A DNA stretch of 64,000 bases from Rosa chinensis. Taxonomy: Eukaryota > Streptophyta > Magnoliopsida > Rosales > Rosaceae. Location of the stretch: assembly GCF_002994745.2 (NCBI RefSeq), contig NC_037094.1:26947001-27011000 (forward strand), in the 5' to 3' direction. Under the pieces are notes generated by a model, which had not been told where the DNA came from, did no database searches, and saw only the letters and a list, made by a program, of their open reading frames with translations. Both the position numbers and the translations under genes were made by a program. Below are positions 10,993 to 23,910 of this stretch, piece after piece (the first letter of the stretch is position 1; each line of letters starts with the position of its first letter).

Positions 10993-12215
10993 AGTTAAGA
11001 TTTAACAATTACAAATTGTTGCTGCAAATAGGGATCACCCAAACTAATTACGAGACAAAGCTTCAAATCAATTGAGTCAAATAGTTTTATTAAACATATT
11101 ATTTGTATGGAAAATATCTTATTTTGTAAAAGTTTAGGTGCATGTTCCGAAATCTGCAAAAAAATATGCATACTCTTGTCGGCCAACCTACAAAATGTTT
11201 AAGAATCAAGGTTATACTCTTAATTGACGTTGATCCCTAATTTTTTTTTTTTTTTTAACAAAATTAGTTAATATGTCAGTATTTGATCAATATTTTTCCA
11301 GACAAACACAATGTGTGAGTTAAACTAAAATAATCAATAATAAAAAAGAGTTTTGCTAGTTAAACCATATTTTTAGATATTACCTTTTAAAACTATATTA
11401 TTTGTTAGCTAAATAGAATTCTTTCTATTAGGCCAAATTAGCAACCAAATCAAACGATAATACCAAATTAATGAATATCATCCAATTACATGCTCGAGAA
11501 TCGACCCATTTTGAACATAGATAAACATGTGACTTTAGAACATTTACAAGCATTGAGATATGTTCCCATATTTATGACAATAGAGAGGCAGAAATGAAAC
11601 TCATAAATTTCAGGGAAAACTCTAATAATGAAACCCTAGCCACTCAAAAACCCTGAATAGATCTCTATTCTAAAGTTTAGTGCGAGTTAGGAAAATATTT
11701 TTCGTGTGAACAGTAACTAGTGCGTGTATTCTGATTTGCCCCTGCTATTTGCCTACGCTTTGTAATAATAAAACTCTAAACACTAATTTTACATAATAAA
11801 AAGAGCAATAAATTCTTCCTCCCCTATATAGTTTGAAAGCCACGCTCTCAAATTGAGAGTCATGCTTGCAACCACTGGCCTTTCTTCCTCAGAAGAAGAA
11901 AGCAAAACATATGAAAATTTTCAGCAAAATGAATATTTTATTTGTATATATTTAAACTTTTGGGGCGAGAGAAATGACTGCGTTTTAGAGTCGTTGTCGC
12001 CCCCACACCCACACCCACACCTCTCTCTCTGCTCTATCTAATCCCTCCTCTTCTTCCCTTCCCTTCCCTTCCTCTGCACTCGATCCTTGTTCTTCTTGTC
12101 GTTCTTTTTCTTATATTCAACTCCAAATAAAACTTCAAGTACCGGAGAGCTGCTCTCTTTCCCTCTCACACACATCTTTTCCATTCCTATTTTTCTATAT
12201 ATATCTTCCCACTCC
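10993..12215. other. Upstream region of the clade A AHL gene
   Basis: AT-rich up to about 11990, then a pyrimidine-rich stretch (CT repeats and CCCTTC repeats at about 12019-12065). A second TATA-like word, CTATATAG, lies at 11824-11831, so the transcription start could be far upstream and the leader several hundred bases long. Confidence 0.4.
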
Positions 12216-12224
12216 TATAAAATA
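12216..12224 (+). promoter_or_regulatory. TATA-box candidate of the clade A AHL gene
   Basis: TATAAAATA lies about 170 bases before the start codon. The alternative CTATATAG at 11824 cannot be excluded without transcript data. Confidence 0.35.
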
Positions 12225-12390
12225 AACAAAAGCACTGGAGATAGAGAAAAACAAACAGTATTTTGAATTTTCTGCATAGTTTAGTAGCAGAAGTGGTGTT
12301 GTTCCTTCCTTAAAATTATTTTTTAGTAAATCCATTTTTAATAATAATTTTTCCTTCCCCTTGTTTTCTGTTTTTCTTTTTGATGTGTCC

Positions 12391-13251
12391 ATGGCTGGTT
12401 TGGATTTAGGCTACGTTCACCAGCTCAACAGGCAAGATCACTTGCACCAGCTCCAGAGACCCCAACATCAACAACAAACCCATGATGATACCGAAGACGA
12501 CGTCAACCAGGGGCAGTACTCAGGCGAAGACCAAGGCCTCGACCTCAGCGGTGGCATCAACACCGGCCCTGGAGACATCGTTGGCCGCAGGCCCCGCGGC
12601 CGCCCTCCCGGATCCAAAAACAAGCCCAAGCCGCCAGTCATCATAACAAGAGAGAGTGCAAACACCCTCCGAGCTCATATTCTCGAGGTCGGCAACGGCT
12701 GTGACGTCTTCGACTGCGTTGCCACTTACGCGCGGCGTCGCCAGCGCGGGATCTGTATTCTCAGCGGCAGCGGCACTGTCACTAATGTCAGCTTGCGGCA
12801 GCCGGCAGCCGCAGGAGCCGTGGTTACCCTCCACGGAAGGTTTGAGATACTTTCCCTTTCTGGATCCTTTCTGCCTCCTCCGGCCCCGCCTGGTGCGACA
12901 AGTTTGACTATATTCTTAGCCGGCGGGCAGGGTCAGGTGGTCGGAGGCAGCGTAGTGGGGGAGTTGACCGCAGCCGGACCAGTCATAGTGATTGCCTCGT
13001 CCTTTACTAATGTTGCTTACGAGAGGTTGCCCTTGGAGGAGGATGAGCAGCTGCAGATTCAGCCGCAGGCGGGATCTCAAGGCTCCGGAGGAAGCGGTGG
13101 AGGTGGCGGAGTGGGAAACAACCCTTTTCCGGACCCATCTTCGGGGCTCCCGTTCTTCAATCTGCCGCTGAATATGCAAAATGTTCAGTTACCAATTGAC
13201 GGGTGGGCTGGAAACAACAACAACTCTCCAGGAAGTCGTCCGCCATTTTAG
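12391..13251 (+). CDS. AHL: AT-hook motif nuclear-localized protein, clade A (AHL)
   Basis: The single-exon frame encodes 286 residues. The start is the ATG giving MAGLDLG, the usual N-terminus of one AHL subgroup; the frame is open a little further upstream, but without an ATG before it. In order: a His/Gln/Asp-rich N-terminus (1-60), one type-I AT-hook with core [12 protein letters not shown] (69-80), a PPC/DUF296 domain (about 95-215) with the conserved GRFEIL block at 149-154 followed by [10 protein letters not shown], then a Gly-rich tail ending PPF. AHL proteins bind the minor groove of AT-rich DNA in the nucleus and assemble as multimers through the PPC domain. Clade A members are known to lack introns and commonly restrain hypocotyl growth and affect flowering or floral organs. 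By memory of the family it is closest to the AHL20-24 type; a specific orthologue is not claimed. No disabling change is visible. Confidence 0.96.
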   Translation: MAGLDLGYVHQLNRQDHLHQLQRPQHQQQTHDDTEDDVNQGQYSGEDQGLDLSGGINTGPGDIVGRRPRGRPPGSKNKPKPPVIITRESANTLRAHILEVGNGCDVFDCVATYARRRQRGICILSGSGTVTNVSLRQPAAAGAVVTLHGRFEILSLSGSFLPPPAPPGATSLTIFLAGGQGQVVGGSVVGELTAAGPVIVIASSFTNVAYERLPLEEDEQLQIQPQAGSQGSGGSGGGGGVGNNPFPDPSSGLPFFNLPLNMQNVQLPIDGWAGNNNNSPGSRPPF

Positions 13252-16200
13252 ATCATCATATTGACTTGTTTATTGGTTGATTTAATTGCACTAATGGATG
13301 AGATGAGCTTTATTGGAGACAAAACAAGGTCAGCAAACTTCGTGGACTACCACTCCTAGGTATCATCATCATTATCTTCTACATCTTCATCAAAATGGCC
13401 GTATTTTAGATCTTCTGCTATCTAGTAAGAACTATGTTAATCAATGTTGTAGCAGTTTCTTCTCCTATTTTTCTTCTGTTGTTGTTTTCTTGTTGTTCAT
13501 GATGGTGGAAACAGTTGAAGTACTACTACTACTCTTCTTACTTTTTCTTTATGAGGAATGTTTTGAGGATTCATCTTTAAAGAGCTCAGCAATCATTTTA
13601 CTATGGTCGGAAAGTGGGCAAAATCCCTGAAATTTAGGGTGTTAGAAACAGATCCACCATTTTAATGTACACTTACTCCCCCCCTTTTGTTTCATTTACA
13701 TATGCCTTTTCCTTAACTTGATCAACTCTCTCTTTAGAGGCTGCATTTCGGTCTGAACCAAATCTTGTAGGATCTGTGACTTGGTTTTCTGTTTTTTATG
13801 CATTGTTATGAAATATTGAAGAGCACGCAAATACCTAGAACCCCAGGCGAGTTAGGATATCCTTGGCTTTTCAATTCTTTTTCCATATTATTGAACTCCA
13901 TGAGGTTTTCTGTCGTTGGATTATATGTTGTTTTCTACTCGACATAAGTTGCATTAGTGTTCAAGCTGCTCTCCTTGGTACTATCAGTACTCATCTTTGG
14001 ACTTGGCTATCAAGATGGTTTTAATTTTGTTCCTCTCTCATGTCTCATCTAAATCTTCTAAGTTAATATCTGAACTTATCTAAGCAAGTAATTACAACAT
14101 TCTATACAGTCTCAAACTCACGGTATCAAAGGCTATGGATGAGATGGGAGTAATTCATGTGCAGTTGATTAACATATGTATATAGTGTAGCTGATCCAGT
14201 GAGTTATACAATGTACTAATTAAGCACCAACTAGCTTCAACACTAATTAACTCTATGGTGATCTACTCAGATTCCAGTACACTTCTGCATATGTGCATGT
14301 TTACTGGTAAACCATTTTGGAAGGAAATGGGTCTATTCTATGGGCTATACCTACCTGTATAAATACTTTCTAGCTTGCAACCTTGAGTTAAAGATATAAA
14401 GTAAATAATAGACATATCTTTATACGGTAATCTTTGTTACGTTGTACGATTAAGTCTTGGTGTATAAATTATAATTCCTGAAGTATTCGAAGTAATACAA
14501 GGGTGCATGTTTCTCACTAAAATCCTATTAGTTCTCTCAACTATTGTAGCGAGTAATTGAGTCATTCTGTATATGCACTAAAACTTCCACACATTCTAGC
14601 CATCTTCTGATAAAAATTATTTCAGAAAAGAATTAGTGGAAATGAAAGATCGGCTTTGTTGCCTTCTGGGATTATTATTACTATTATTTATTTATTAGTT
14701 CTATAGTTTGATTGGCATAAGTATTTCTGTTTAACAATTTAATTTCCAGGCTTTGTCTGATTGAGGGTTGTCATATTTATCTGTTATTTTACAGTTATGA
14801 TTTACAAATCCACTTCTCTTATATTTAGTGCAACTTAGTTAATATTAGTGAAGGGTTAGAAACGAACCGAAATTGTTGTTAATTAGCTCGATCATTATCC
14901 AATGGAGTTCAGTTAGAAGACCAGCTACCGTTTGCTGGGTTCTGACTGCTGAATATATATATGGGAATAATCCAATTATATATCAATAATACTCTACACA
15001 CACGCGCAAAAGGAATCACACTTGGGAACCACTTCCATGCTGTTCACTATTTTAATTAGGTTAAAATCAGTGCCTTTGTATATGTATCATTCGCTAACAA
15101 ACAAGGTTGGTAATCATCAATGTTGTTCGATCATGTTGGTTTGCCTCACATGCATGTATATATGGATAGTGAATTCAATTATATATATTGTTCTAAAACT
15201 ATAGTATTGCATGTGATAATTTCCATTGACTTCAATAATCAAATTTCCATTTGGCGAATAATTTTTATGCAACATGTTGTGGAAGAAGAAAGTGGTTTAA
15301 GATATTGCTCTATATCCCATATATGAAATCGTCCATATTCATGTCAAAAATCATCTAGTGCTCATTTTATAAGGATAAGTGCATTTGATTCCTTAAAGCA
15401 CTTTAAGTAATGGATATATGCTTACAATATGCATGTATTCCTCTAGCTAGCTACGTAAGTGGATTCTCAAGTTATTTATATACATATACTGTGAGCATAC
15501 ATGAGCCTGGCAACCTAACATTGTCCTAAAAATAAGGAGGAATATTATTCATCTTATATACTTGGTATGAGCTTAAGCCTCTGCATTGATACACTTAACG
15601 AAATTGAATTCTCTACCTGTCTTGGTATGCGTTGATCGAATTTTACTTTTGAAAGCGCATATATATAATTACAAATCCAAGATTCTCTACAATTTAGGGT
15701 TTAATAATTGAGTAGCATGTATGTAAACCGGTACATGCATTTGTGATCCAGGTTCTTGTATAGCTAAGTAAAAGGTTCAGTAATGCCAAGACAGTAGAAC
15801 AGTCTGATCCAATCTATACATTATCATGTATATGTGTATTGGATCATGAGGCGGTCTTGACTTCGTTTTGTTTGTTCTGCCAATTCATTATACCTCTTTT
15901 ATTTGTTTTTTGGGGACAAGTTATGGTACTGTGATGTTATTATATACTCAATTTACATCTATTTCAACAAAAATTATAATTTATGTGATTCAAAATTACA
16001 ATATTGAGAACAAAACTATCATACTCATTTACACTATTTACATATAATGTAATAAAAAATTACAAAATTGATAACAGATTTGCTCAAAAACTTGTAATAA
16101 GGTCGTAAGTCGTGTAATTACCATTAATAGAACTAGGTTACTCAAATATGACTCAACTTTACCACTTTGACAATAAATTTGTTATTACATTTATAAATGT

Positions 16201-17402
16201 ATGGATGATATATGGGTATGTATTATAAAATTTTCCTTTTTTTTGATTGATTTTCTCACCAGACCATCTTTACTTACAAACTAAATCCTTATAGGTTAAC
16301 AGCAACTGTGATTCTTATGGATAGAGAGTACTTTTAAAAATGTCATAAAAGCATCTAGTTAAGCTCACAAAAGTAAAAAAAACTACTGTAAGTCGTGTTA
16401 TTGGTGATAACTAACATCATATATAAAACTCATAGTCTAAAATGAGCTGACCAGGTCATATTAATGGACGATTTGATGTTTCTATCTATGCTTAACCAAT
16501 TAGTTTAAGCCGTCACCTTTGTAGATAATGGCCAAGAGCAGTTAAATGTATTAAATTAATTAATAATAAAACATCAAACAAATGAAAGTAAAGTTCATAA
16601 AGAGTTGTTTATGGTGGTGTACAGCGACCTAGCTAATGATGATGGCAAGGTACTACGGTGGCCGCTTTAAGTTTCATGGGATTATTATCTTTCGTCAAAG
16701 GTGTGAATGGACGTACACTTTATATTCAGAAGACCCAAATAATGTTCGAAAATATTAAAGTACATGAGGATTATCCCTAACCACAGATTTGAAGAAAGAA
16801 CAATATGATGCACTTGGCATGGATGTATCCCTAACCACAGATTTGAAAAAAAAAAACAATATGATGCACTTGGCATGGATGTATCCCTAACCACAGATTT
16901 GAAAAAAAAACAATATGATCTATATAAAGAAAAGCTTTATGAGATGTAAAACGATAGGTATAACATAAACAATTACGTTGACCATGGAGCTAAAGTTTAT
17001 ACATATAAACGCTGAAAGCATGAGTTGATTGATGAATAAGATTGAGCATGAAGATAACCAGAGTGTTGAAAGGTATAGTTTTGGGTACCTAGAAGGCAAA
17101 TGAAAAGAAAAACAAGAGGAAAAAGAAAAAGAAAAAAAAAAAGTGCTTGTAACGGTAACGATTGCGCGCGTGCTTTATTCGGCTTTGAATTGAGAATTGT
17201 GTTGGATACCATCTGGCCTAGACTAAATCTTTTTGATTCTTGTACTTTTTTTTTACATGCTAATTCTTGTAAGTAACAATAGTAAAGAGAGTCTGTTTTA
17301 GAAGGGGATTACTTCTCTTCTGGGTGGATCATTTGATTGACTTATCTATCTTAGATTGTTTAAGTGCCTAAATTATTGGTGGTGCTGCTTTTACTTGTAT
17401 TG
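13252..17402. other. Intergenic region downstream of the clade A AHL gene
   Basis: The first few hundred bases are probably the 3' UTR; short open frames such as 13313-13630 are in low-complexity CT-rich sequence. No transposon ends, tRNA or further gene could be recognised apart from the tandem repeat at 16772. Confidence 0.5.
16772..16919. repeat. Tandem repeat, about 2.7 copies of a 54-56-bp unit
   Basis: 'tatccctaaccacagatttg' starts at 16772, 16826 and 16882. Units differ mainly in the length of the A-run that follows. Confidence 0.88.
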
Positions 17403-17407
17403 CATTC

Positions 17408-17528
17408 TGTTGAGAATATATACATCACACATGAGAAAAACGGAACATTGCCTATAGATTTATAAGGGTTTGGGCCGCTCTATCCATTGTCTATTGGTTT
17501 TGAATGTGAACCCCAAATTACTTTATCA
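17408..17528 (+). repeat. TRIM 5' LTR
   Basis: Left 121-bp LTR, followed by the primer-binding site. It differs from the right copy at a dozen or so positions by eye, so the insertion is not very recent. Confidence 0.9.
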
Positions 17529-17640
17529 TAGTATCAGAGCGGGTTATCCCACGTGTGCATGCCTCGCGGCCACACGGACTCCACGTCACCCAAAGTTGTC
17601 CACGTGTATGGCTTGAAAATTCGCCACACGTGCGGGGGCG

Positions 17641-17761
17641 TGTTGAGAATATATACATCAGACATGAGAAAAATGGGACATTGCCTATGAATTTATAAGG
17701 GTTTGGACCACTCTATCCATTGCCAATTGGTTTTGGTTGTGAACCTCAGATTACTTTATCA
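17641..17761 (+). repeat. TRIM 3' LTR
   Basis: Right 121-bp LTR, preceded by the purine-rich tract and followed by the CATTC TSD. Confidence 0.9.
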
Positions 17762-18030
17762 CATTCAACTGCATTACATTCCTTGTAGTTCTCTTTATTA
17801 TTAATACAATTACATCATCATTCAATCAAAAGGCCAAAAAAAATAAAAATAGGGCTTTTGTCCATTTACCTTAATTCTAGGATCATTTATCAGACTTACC
17901 CCATTAAGTTTTTTTAATTCCCCTTTACCTATAAAGACACTAATGAGGTCTTCCCTAATACCCAATTAAGTGTTATTTTATTTTATTTTAGTTTATTCTT
18001 GAGACTATTTTACCCTCACAATTTTGTTAC

Positions 18031-18075
<45 letters not shown>

Positions 18076-18401
18076 CCATAGGAGACTTCGTCTGATTCCG
18101 GTCACCAACCGCCGAAATCCTGTCATCGGCCGCTGCACACCGGACTTCTCTGAAAATCTCGCTGGAGGTCTCCAAAGAGGTCGTTGGAGATCTTGTAGGT
18201 CGTCAGAAAGATTTATTGCCCTCAAATAGACTTTTATTGTCCCCCAATAAATGTCTATTAGGGGGTGGGCAATAAAAGTTTATGAAGCCTCGCTGGAAGA
18301 CCCCAAAGAGTTCGTTGGAGATCTCTTATGGGGCCGGAGAGGTTTATTGCTCCCCCAATAAACCTTTATTGCCCCCAGTAGACCTTTAGTGCCTAAGGTG
18401 C

Positions 18402-18852
18402 TATTAATGTTAGAAACCGAAGGCTCTAATTAACGTTTTAGAGAGAAAGAGAGACAAAAAGTATACTGGTTCGTCTCCCGCTAAGCGTCCACTTGAAAGT
18501 TTAACTAGTGTTTTTGGGCCTTGCGGCCCAAAAAGATTACAAAGTGTGTAATGGAGTGGATGTTTAAGTGGGAAGAGAGGTCCCTTTCATAGGTAAGGGA
18601 ACCCCTCTTTTTACATTTTCTTTTATGTGAGACTAAGAGTCCTTATGCTAGTGTAGAAAGCATGTTGGCAAGGCTGAGAAGGTGGCTTCCCAGAGAGGTA
18701 TTGGCCGCTTTCGACTACCGTGGCGTAGTTTGGACATCGGGCTACGGGATGCATGTCATGGTTGGGTCCCACCATGGCTTGTGGGACCCCCAAAGAGGGT
18801 GTTACATATGCTTGGTGACATAGCAAATTCTCCATAATAGTGGAGGTATGTA
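18402..18852 (+). repeat. LARD-like element, left LTR
   Basis: The first bases read TATTAATGTTAG where the right copy reads TGTTAATGTTAG, so the terminal TG may have mutated. Confidence 0.7.
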
Positions 18853-19445
18853 CAAGTCCCCAAGTAAGAGGAGCTTCTTAGTTGACGAGTTATACACATG
18901 ATGTCATCAAGTATAAGTAACGTCCGAGAGGTGCCTAGCCCCTACAAGTCCCTGAACTCCACAAGCAAGAAGGGATTCGTTAACCTGCACAACAAAGACA
19001 AAAGCACGCATATGTAGAATACTTTTTGTATTGGGCAACAATTGTGAGTTGCATTGATATGCGTTGGCATATACGAATGTACGAGGTGCATGATAAATGT
19101 TGATGTATACATGTGAATGGCACCGAGTATGATCGGTTATGATGTATAAACTCAAGAACGCATATGGTTGTGTGAGCAAACGGATTTCATATCATAAATG
19201 CATGACGCACGCAAGAAAATGAATGAGGTCGAGTTTGACGAGGTTACGCTCGTGAGGTGTAAGTTGCATGAGAGCCGTGAAGGCAAGAGTTTGTGACTCA
19301 TGAACAATGAATATGCAAATGTTTGTGTTAGTTGGTTTTCACTCGTATTAATGGATCGTGAAAAGAATTCTATTTGTGGCAAACGACAAATGGTAGAAGA
19401 ATTCAATGTTCCATTAATGTGCATTATGTCGAGGCGATGTGAGTC

Positions 19446-20095
19446 TAAAACTTGGGAATGATGGAAGGTAAGAGCCTGAAAGCTCGGGGGTGCCGGGAAG
19501 GCTTGAGCGGGAAACTCAGGGTTGCCGGGAAGGCGTGAGACGGAAGTTCGGGGTTGTTGGGAAGGCGTGAGCGTGAAGCTCGGAGGTGTCGGGAAGGCGT
19601 GAGCGTGAAGCTCGGGGGTGACTGGAAGGCTTGAGCGGAAGTTGTCGGGAAGGCGTGAGCGGAAGCTCGAGGTTGTCGGGAAGGATTGAGCGGGAAGCTT
19701 GGGGTTACCGGGAACGCGTGAATTGAAGCTCGGGGGTGCGGTGGAGGCGTGAGCGTTAGAGCTTGTGAGCGGGAAGCTCGAGGATGCAGTGAAGGCATGA
19801 GCGTGAAGCTCAGGGGTACCGCGGAGGCTTGAGCCTGAAGCTCGGGGGTGCCGCGGAGGCGTGAGCGTTAGAGCTTGTGAGCGGAAACTTGGGGATGTCG
19901 TGAAGGCATGAACATGAAGCTCTGGGGTTCCGTGGAGGCATGAGCGTTAGAGCTCGTGAGCGGGAAGCTCGGGGATGCGGTGAAGGCATGAGCGCGAAAC
20001 TCGGAGGTGCCGCGAAGGCGTGAGCACGAAACTCATGGATGCCGGGAAGGCATGAGCGTTAGAGCTCGTGAGCCGGAAGCTCGGGGTGATGCCAT
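19446..20095. repeat. Tandem array inside the LARD-like element
   Basis: About twenty degenerate copies of a roughly 30-bp unit built from 'ggaaggcgtgagcg' and 'gaagctcgggg'. The minus-strand Pro/Ser-rich open frame across it is a translation of the repeat. Confidence 0.85.
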
Positions 20096-23000
20096 GAGGC
20101 ATGAGTATAACCGTCGCTAATTATGCTGGGCTGTATGTACAAGTCCCCGAAGTCCCTAGTGAAGAAGGGTTTTCTTGCGGGGTTGATACCAAAGCGTAGG
20201 TTTGTGCTGTATAACGAGCATAATTAGTGCAAGTGCGTCGTCCATCTAGAATTTTGTCGGAGCGAACGCTTATACCCTTTTGGGTGGGCCCCCTGCTAGG
20301 CCCTTCGAGGAGTCCCCAACTCCTGGCTATAGACCTTCGTATGGTCGGAAAATTGTTTGATGAGGGGAGCTGCGTATAAGTAGTGGGCGTTAGGTAACGA
20401 ACCTAATCTTTGATACCCAAGCGTCGGGGGTTAACTACCAGATCAATGGTTGCCATGGGCTGCTTTAACCGGTAGCTTTACTCTTTCCCGGAGGAGAAAA
20501 AGCTTGACTGCAATGCAGTGAGCGGTCATGGTCATTATGAGGCGTTTGCCTTACCGGTTGGCGGTTGGTCGTGGACTACAAACTCGTGGAATCTAGACCG
20601 GTTTATTAGGTCTTTTTCCCGTGGGGAGAGTTTGACAAAGTATGGTGCCTGGAGGCTAGACCATATATTTACATATAAAGTACATGTAAAGTTTGTAATT
20701 GTATGAACAATGAAAAATAAGTATAGCAAGTAATAATATATGGATCTTATGGCCATGTAAGATGCACAATAGATAATGGTAAGTGTTATAGGTGTCCATA
20801 TAAAATTTGTTAGTAGCTCCCGATGAAAGCTATGAAGCATTGTGAACTTAGAGATTTAACTAAAGCATGTTGGATATGTTCGAGCGAGTTGGGTTGTGTT
20901 CGAGTAAGTTGGGTGTAGTTGAGCGGGTAGGCGCTGTGCAAGCATGTGGGGCGTGGGGCAAGCAAGTTGTGGCCATGCTCAATACCCAAGCGAGTCATAA
21001 CCTAAACAAGTCGTTATCCGAGCATGTTTAATTGAGCCATAAGTGTCACAAGCTTCTAGATATGGCATAGTTTGTTTAAGTGAGTGTCACATTAAATTGA
21101 TTTAAGCATGGCATGTGTACAGCATGTACTTGTAGTAAAGTTTGCTAATAACATTTTTGCATTGTTGTAAACATGCTTAAGGATCATGGAGACATTTGAA
21201 GCATGGCTTTGAGCATAGTAGGTGTATTGGTAAAATTGGTACAAGTGGTAAGCATGCTTAAAGTCATAGAGGCATGTAAGTGCATATCAAGTGTGATATA
21301 TTGTAGGCATGCTTAGAAGTAGTAAAAGCATGTAAAGGCATGGGTAATAGCTCCAATTGCAAGAGAGTAAAAGATAAGATATACTTACTTTTCTTATGCC
21401 GATTCGGAGTAGGTTGTGATTGATCTATGACCGCAAATAGCTCGCTTTGGCCTTGCTCTCATGAGAGGTTGTCCGGTTGAATGATGCTTTCCTCCGAACA
21501 AAATAAATGATTAGCATTTGGTTTACATAGTTTAATTTGACCAAGAAAGATTGGCTTGTTTGTACACTCGTGTGAATGAAGAAAGAGTGCGCACAATATA
21601 AGCATGTTGATTATGTACATGTCTAACTTGAAATTTCAAACATGTCAATAAAATGCGTAAAGGAGCATGTTCCACAAGCTAATATGTATGTATTAGACGC
21701 TAGAGCCTATACATATAAAGTTATGTATATCTAATCATTTTGCACAGATAAACATTGGTCTAGAATGGCCATAGTAGGTTTAGATGAAAATCTGTTGCAA
21801 TTGCAATACCAAAAAGATCAAGGATGAGCATGTTATATGTGCACAGTTTGAATGTATTTTGCTCGAGGTAACATGTGAAGCATTAGCTCCAAAGTAATGA
21901 ATTCAGTTATCCCAAAGGTAATAGAGGTGTGATAGTGGCATGCATAAATGGGTTAACTGATCCATCATTTTGCTGGTGCCTCATAAGATACAGAAGCTTA
22001 GATGTATGAAATTAGTGCTGACAGCTCGCCTCACCAAAACATGCTTGTGTGCCAATGATCTAAGTAAAGATAAAGCATGCAGCCAATAATAGATTAATAC
22101 CAAATGTAAGATATGGTAAGAGCTAGCATGTATATCCAACACTTGGCATATGAATAAGTGAACTGAATGGTGGCATACAGTATACTATTATTTTGACAAA
22201 TGGCGTTTGTCCACACCAAACTATGAATTATGTGCAATAAACATGCGTATGTTGACATATATCTAACATCGAGTCTGAGCTGCATTATGGGAGAATAGCC
22301 AATCATACAGTCATAAATCATTCAAATATGTTTGAGCGAGTGATACTGCAAGCATGCTTATCTATATTATGTTGTTAACGAACAATAATCATAGATATAT
22401 GAAGCCTGGCCTTTCACCACAACAATTGAAAGTTTGAAAAACTTATCTTCTTGTCAGCTGGACATTTTGGTGTATTATCAAATGCTCGGAGCAGATTGCT
22501 TGATTCTTAGGAGGGATAACTTGGGTGCCCAGAGTAGATGATGAGTAAGGTGGGTATGTGATGGTGGTGCCCGACATTCAGCGGGGGGAGAGAGATGATT
22601 GAATTGAGGTTGATGATCAGATAGCTGCTGGCTTGGTCTAAAATTGATTGGAAAACTGAGGATTGATGATTAGATAATGCCCAAACCGCTTGTTCAATTC
22701 GATCATAACTTGCAACCAATGTGCGATCATCGAAATGGGGGCTCGAGTTGCGTTAAGTTGCAACTGAACGCTCAACACTCAACGCAACAAGATGAAGCAA
22801 AGATGGAGCCTGGGTGTGTGTTTGGCACTGGGACTGAGTGTGCAATTGGCGTTGGCGGTGCCACCTGGTTAGCTTTGGCCGTGTTGTTGCATAGCATTTT
22901 GCATCTAGCGGTAGTGGAGCCTAGTCAGCGGAGCTTGATTAGCGGCGCTCTACCCAGCGGAGCTTGGTTAGCGGTGTAGCTGAGCTTGATCAGCGGTAGG

Positions 23001-23910
23001 CTCGAACTGGGCGAGCTACTAAGATTGGAAAGATTGATCGATGCTTTTGCTTGGCTGTGGCGCCTAGCGAGGACATTTTAGCGGAGTGTGTTTGGTGGAG
23101 CATCTTGGCAGTTACCTCTTGGAACCCAGCCTAGCGGTTGCCGCTTGACGTTGTCTTGCTTGGCTATTGGCGGAGGCTTTGCTTGGGCGCGGGTGATGGC
23201 TGGCATTGAGCTGGCCTCTAGCCTCGCTAGGAGTCGAAATTCTTAATTCTCTTTTTATTTTTATTTTTTTATATGCTTGCGTCAAGCAAGCCTGGCAGTC
23301 CGCACTTGGCGGAGTACGGTTCGACGGTGCTTGTTGGCGGACTGGTCCTGTGCTGCCGTTAGGGCGCTTGCTTAGCGGTGCCTTGCTTGTGACAGCGAGA
23401 GTGGATGAGACGTGTGACAATGATAATTGCGTCAAAGAGACGAGCTCCGCTGATGTGTACAGTCTAGTGGGGGCGTTGATGATGATTGAAGAGTGCCAAA
23501 GTGTCCACAGTGGATCTTTGGGTGTTCAGAGTAAGTTGGCAGCAAATTTTTGTGTGTGTGTGGGCGTTGACCAACATTGATCAGCATTGACCGACCCTAT
23601 AGGCACTGACCAGCCCTTATGGGTGTTGACCGACGTTGACTTGATGTTAACCGCTGAGTGAGTCGCCACCAAGAATAAGATGATGTTGATCAAACATGAG
23701 CACAAGTTGTCATCAAGTTAAATTGATGTTTGCACTAGGAGTTTGATGATAATCCAAGAAAATTTAATGATGATTAAAGAAGTTGGGTGCTCAGTGAGCG
23801 ACTAAATTTGATGACTCAAAGAAAAAGAAAATTCTTTGAGCTCCGTTAAGTGGACTTAACGCATGGTAAGTGACGAAACCATTGTATCGGCTTCCCACAG
23901 ACGGCGCCAA

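Larger units (their letters stand above)
17408..17761 (+). mobile_element. Complete TRIM (miniature LTR retrotransposon)
   Basis: Two 121-bp LTRs (17408-17528 and 17641-17761), each beginning TGTTGAGAATATATACATCA and ending TTACTTTATCA, flank a 112-bp interior. Directly after the left LTR is TAGTATCAGAGC (17529-17540), one base off the standard primer-binding site for initiator-Met tRNA (TGGTATCAGAGC). Directly before the right LTR is a purine tract, GTGCGGGGGCG. The 5-bp TSD CATTC is perfect (17403-17407 and 17762-17766). There is no coding capacity: proteins come from other elements. Confidence 0.93.

Noticed and set aside
12468..12834. Minus-strand frames inside the clade A AHL gene
   Set aside because: Shadows of a GC-rich coding exon; no motif.
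13313..13630. 105-codon frame after the clade A AHL gene
   Set aside because: Ser/Leu/Phe-rich reading of the CT-rich 3' UTR with no homology that I recognise.
19445..19798. 117-codon Pro/Ser-rich minus-strand frame
   Set aside because: It is a translation of the tandem array at 19446-20095.
20518..23580. Several frames of 60-124 codons in the LARD-like element
   Set aside because: No gag, protease, RT or integrase motif in any of them; they follow repeated words in the interior.
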